From Pseudocalidococcus azoricus BACA0444 (GTDB lineage: Bacteria > Cyanobacteriota > Cyanobacteriia > Thermosynechococcales > Thermosynechococcaceae): DNA of 47,011 nt. Positions 44,208-47,011 of this stretch are shown here, piece by piece. A program made the position numbers and the translations under genes. The first letter of the stretch is position 1. Each line of letters begins with the position of its first letter. The notes under the pieces were generated by a model that was not told the origin of the DNA, did not search any database, and was given only the letters and a program-made list of their open reading frames with translations. The stretch lies in contig NZ_JAVMIP010000024.1 of assembly GCF_031729055.1 (NCBI RefSeq), positions 1-47,011 on the forward strand, written 5' to 3'.

Positions 44208-45917
44208 ATGAGTTACCCCATGTCCCGCCAGGCCTATGCCGAAACCTATGGCCCCACAGTCGGAGATCGGGTGCGTTTGGCTGATACCGAGCTAGTTATC
44301 GAAGTCGAGCAGGATTTCACCACCTACGGCGAAGAAGTCAAATTTGGTGGCGGCAAAGTAATTCGGGATGGCATGGGCCAAGCACCTACTACCAATGCTG
44401 ATGGGGCCGTAGATGCCGTGATTACCAATGCCCTGATTCTCGACTGGTGGGGAATTGTCAAAGCCGATGTGGGCATTAAAGATGGGAAAATCGCCGCCAT
44501 TGGCAAAGCTGGAAATCCCAACATTCAAGACAACGTGACGATTGTGATCGGGCCAGGCACAGAAGCGATTGCCGGAGAAGGGATGATCCTGACAGCGGGC
44601 GGGATTGATAGCCATATTCACTTTATTTGTCCCCAACAGATTGAAGTCGCCATTGCCTCAGGCGTGACCACCATGATCGGGGGCGGAACCGGGCCAGCCA
44701 CAGGAACCAACGCGACAACTTGCACCCCCGGCCCCTGGAACCTATACCGAATGTTGCAAGCGGCCGATGCTTTTCCGATGAATTTGGGCTTTTTAGGGAA
44801 AGGAAATAGCGCAAAACCAGAAGCCTTACGGGAGCAAATCCAAGCCGGGGCCTGTGGCTTAAAACTCCATGAAGACTGGGGAACCACACCAGCGACCATT
44901 GATACCTGCTTAAGCGTGGCCGATGAGATGGATGTCCAAGTGGCGATTCACACCGATACCCTCAATGAAGCCGGATTTGTCGAAGATACGATTGCTGCTT
45001 TCAAAAACAGAGTCATCCATACCTATCACACAGAAGGCGCAGGGGGTGGCCATGCCCCAGACATCATCAAAATTTGCGGCGAGATGAATGTGCTGCCCTC
45101 CTCTACCAACCCCACCCGGCCCTATACCCTCAATACCTTGGATGAACACCTGGATATGCTCATGGTCTGTCATCACTTGGATGAAGGGATTCCTGAGGAT
45201 GTCGCCTTTGCCGAGTCACGGATTCGCCGGGAAACCATTGCCGCCGAAGATATTTTGCATGACTTGGGAGCCTTTAGTATGATTTCCTCGGATTCCCAGG
45301 CCATGGGTCGGGTGGGGGAAGTGATTATTCGCACCTGGCAAACGGCCCACAAAATGAAAGTCCAACGGGGGGCATTAACGGAAGACTCCCAACGCAACGA
45401 TAATTTCCGAGCCAAACGCTATGTGGCTAAATACACAATCAACCCCGCGATTACCCACGGCATTGCCAATTATGTCGGGTCGGTGGAAGTGGGCAAGTTA
45501 GCAGACTTGTGCCTGTGGCGGCCGGCCTTTTTTGGTGTCAAACCGGAATTGGTGATTAAAGGCGGCTTGATTGCCTATGCCCAAATGGGAGATGCCAATG
45601 CCAGTATTCCCACGCCGCAGCCCGTCCATATGCGGCCCATGTTTGGCAGTTTTGCCGGAGCCAGAAATGCCACTGCTTTAACCTTTGTTTCCCAGGCCGG
45701 GTTGAACAATGGCATCAAAGAACAGTTGGGGTTACAAAAAAATGTCGTCGCTGTGTCCCAAACCCGGAATTTAAGTAAGTTAGATTTGAAACTCAATACC
45801 GCAACCCCTGTGATGGAAGTGGATCCGGAAACCTATGAAGTTCGGGCCGATGGGGAATTGCTCACTTGCGAGCCTGCTACTGTCTTGCCGATGGCCCAGC
45901 GATACTTTTTGTTCTAA
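44208..45917 (+). CDS. ureC: Urease subunit alpha
   Basis: This 569-residue nickel metalloenzyme subunit hydrolyses urea to ammonia and carbamate. Nickel ligands are complete: His136 and His138 in GGIDSHIHF, the carbamylated Lys219 in [10 protein letters not shown], His248 in [11 protein letters not shown], His274 in [11 protein letters not shown] and Asp in [10 protein letters not shown]. The flap Cys321-His322 lies in [13 protein letters not shown]. Length matches single-chain alpha subunits that pair with separate UreA and UreB. None of ureA, ureB or ureD-G is in the window, so urease genes are scattered, as often seen in cyanobacteria. I looked for an NtcA site upstream and found none. 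Confidence 0.96.
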   Translation: MSYPMSRQAYAETYGPTVGDRVRLADTELVIEVEQDFTTYGEEVKFGGGKVIRDGMGQAPTTNADGAVDAVITNALILDWWGIVKADVGIKDGKIAAIGKAGNPNIQDNVTIVIGPGTEAIAGEGMILTAGGIDSHIHFICPQQIEVAIASGVTTMIGGGTGPATGTNATTCTPGPWNLYRMLQAADAFPMNLGFLGKGNSAKPEALREQIQAGACGLKLHEDWGTTPATIDTCLSVADEMDVQVAIHTDTLNEAGFVEDTIAAFKNRVIHTYHTEGAGGGHAPDIIKICGEMNVLPSSTNPTRPYTLNTLDEHLDMLMVCHHLDEGIPEDVAFAESRIRRETIAAEDILHDLGAFSMISSDSQAMGRVGEVIIRTWQTAHKMKVQRGALTEDSQRNDNFRAKRYVAKYTINPAITHGIANYVGSVEVGKLADLCLWRPAFFGVKPELVIKGGLIAYAQMGDANASIPTPQPVHMRPMFGSFAGARNATALTFVSQAGLNNGIKEQLGLQKNVVAVSQTRNLSKLDLKLNTATPVMEVDPETYEVRADGELLTCEPATVLPMAQRYFLF

Positions 45918-46208
45918 ACACGCTGTATCCTAATGTGGCAGTTTTTAGGAGGAGACACAGCTTGCTAAGCTTGAAATTAATGCTGATTTATCTATCAAGC
46001 ATAATATTGATGAGTTTCTATATGGTAAAAATAATTAGCCGGAAGCTTTTTGTATTTTCCTCCTTATAGGTTTCTGAGGTAAAGGCTTGACATTCAGCCT
46101 AAACACCTTAATCATCCCTTTAGGTGGAATCTTTCAGCCTAATACCTAGTTATATGGTTCAGCCTTGGGTTACTTGTTGGCGTTCAAGGTCATCGTTTGC
46201 TTATAGAT
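45918..46208. other. Junction between ureC and the right-edge accessory segment
   Basis: Composition turns AT-rich here. A stop-to-stop frame at 45949-46038 without a start codon (TQLAKLEINADLSIKHNI and on to YGKNN) could be the tail of a deleted gene. TTGACA at 46087-46092 could be a -35 element for the gene at 46209. Three TTCAGCCT repeats follow. Confidence 0.45.
46093..46165. repeat. Three direct TTCAGCCT repeats upstream of the KAP-like gene
   Basis: TTCAGCCT occurs at 46093-46100, 46133-46140 and 46158-46165. The first two extend to a similar TTCAGCCTAA-A-ACCT context. They lie between a TTGACA hexamer and the start codon at 46209, so they may be regulator-binding sites. Confidence 0.5.
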
Positions 46209-47011
46209 ATGAACAGTACAGCAACCATAGAAAATACATTAAACTCATTTTTTAGTGAAAATAAATTTTCAGTACTTGTTTTAAGAGGAGCTTGGGGTAT
46301 TGGGAAAACTTATTTTTGGGAAAATTATATATCAGAAAAAATAAATAAAAAAGAAATAGAACAGACAGCCTACTCTTACGTATCTTTATTTGGCCTACAC
46401 GGCTTATCCGAGTTGAAATCTAGGATCTTTCGTGTTGGCAAGATATTGAAAACCAAGAAAGAAGTTGAAAAAGAACTTGAAGATTCATCTCAGGAAGAGA
46501 ACCAGATTTTGAGAGCCATGCTGGATATACGATCAAGCGGACAAAATCTTCTGCGATCTTTAGGTCGAATCTCTCAAATTTCCAAACTCTTACCGCAGTC
46601 AAAAGACTTCTCCCCGATAATTGATTTAGTTGAATATAGTCTGATTAATAATTACTTAATTTGTCTAGATGACATTGAGCGTAAAGAAGATGACTTAACA
46701 ATAAGACAGATCATGGGTTATGTTGATGAGATAAGCAAGAGGAAAAAATGCAAGGTTATTCTGATATTGAATGACAAAACTCTTAGTCAACGGGATTTAG
46801 AAGAATTTAATAAATATCGAGAGAAGGTTGTCGATCTGGAAATTGAATATCAACCTACGATAAGAGACAACCTTCTTAAAGTGTTTGAGTTAAATTATCT
46901 ATTCTTTGAGGATTTTGTAAATGTTTTTCAAATTCTCAATGTTTCTAATATACGTATTTTTACAGCATATTCCTCGCTAAGTTGGTACACTTTTTCTGAA
47001 GCTGTGTCAAA
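46209..47011 (+). CDS. KAP-like P-loop NTPase, 5' part (runs off the window)
   Basis: From ATG 46209 the frame is open to the end of the window, at least 267 residues. Walker A is RGAWGIGKTYFWENY (Gly27-Thr34). Walker B is NYLICLDDIERKEDDL, with the double Asp and IER typical of KAP and related STAND-like P-loop proteins, followed by KVILILNDKTL in the sensor position. KAP NTPases often stand in phage-defence or plasmid-borne loci, frequently with membrane segments or effector domains further downstream, which are not visible here. AT content and codon use differ clearly from ureC next to it, which suggests acquisition. The lack of a stop in the window means the full size is unknown. Confidence 0.75.
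   Translation, partial: MNSTATIENTLNSFFSENKFSVLVLRGAWGIGKTYFWENYISEKINKKEIEQTAYSYVSLFGLHGLSELKSRIFRVGKILKTKKEVEKELEDSSQEENQILRAMLDIRSSGQNLLRSLGRISQISKLLPQSKDFSPIIDLVEYSLINNYLICLDDIERKEDDLTIRQIMGYVDEISKRKKCKVILILNDKTLSQRDLEEFNKYREKVVDLEIEYQPTIRDNLLKVFELNYLFFEDFVNVFQILNVSNIRIFTAYSSLSWYTFSEAVS

Noticed and set aside
46420..46602. Minus-strand open frame
   Set aside because: It lies entirely inside the plus-strand KAP-like gene and has no recognisable motif.
1..47011. CRISPR array
   Set aside because: No regularly spaced short repeats with unique spacers were seen; the TTCAGCCT copies near 46093 are too short and unevenly spaced.

Overview
The window comes from a cyanobacterial chromosome, most likely a unicellular one. 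It carries an NblS/Hik33-type sensor kinase, an SpkB-type Ser/Thr kinase, IctB, a CmpR/NdhR-type LysR regulator, a plant-and-cyanobacterium-type D-ribulose kinase, a Coq4-like protein and an rplI-dnaB pair. The species cannot be named from sequence alone. The word CCAGGCC/GGCCTGG recurs throughout the core genes, whereas the usual cyanobacterial HIP1 octamer GCGATCGC was seen only once, inside a probably imported operon.

Layout. 1-444 is an IS630-type transposase remnant ended early by a nonsense codon. 658-2869 is a compact DGPF/YCII protein - glutathione transferase - ECF42-type sigma factor operon, with a candidate ECF42 promoter at 571-597. 3474-9068 holds housekeeping genes: HAD phosphatase, DUF2752 protein, D-ribulose kinase, signal peptidase I, an alpha/beta hydrolase and acetate kinase. 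A decayed IS5-type transposase (9069-9345) follows. 9651-13252 is nblS and an spkB-like gene, tail to tail. 13624-16616 is yqeK, rsfS, rplI and dnaB. 16673-17296 is a scar made of a frameshifted coiled-coil membrane protein and an ISAs1 transposase fragment, lying against a possibly 5'-truncated coq4-like gene. A LysR regulator, IS debris, an orphan ABC ATPase and a low-molecular-weight tyrosine phosphatase complete the left half.

21393-29231 is an AT-rich accessory island of two convergent operons. The plus operon has two glycosyltransferases and a PF14907-type nucleotidyltransferase. The minus operon has three GT4 glycosyltransferases, a PqqD-like protein and an HprK-related kinase. No precursor peptide, radical SAM enzyme, lasso cyclase or exporter is visible. 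The set resembles the poorly understood HPr-rel/PqqD systems combined with surface glycan synthesis, and it is the best candidate here for an undescribed system.

29617-45917 returns to core genes: nadE, a pRiA4b ORF-3-like protein, tatD, rpsT, ictB, a NadD-NrtR-like fusion, a giant FHA-ABC transporter, hisF, a viroplasmin-RNase H, anmK (with a perfect 117-bp tandem duplication of its 3' end), a MazEF-type toxin-antitoxin pair, rsmI and an isolated ureC. The right edge (46209 onward) enters a second AT-rich accessory segment with the N-terminal part of a KAP-like P-loop NTPase, possibly the start of a defence locus.

Functional links. nadE and the NadD-NrtR-like fusion both serve NAD synthesis. 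The LysR regulator and ictB belong to families tied by name or history to inorganic carbon. NblS, SpkB-like and the FHA-ABC transporter are signalling proteins; phosphothreonine binding by FHA domains makes a kinase connection possible but unproven. All assignments rest on reading the translations and on remembered family motifs; no database search was run.
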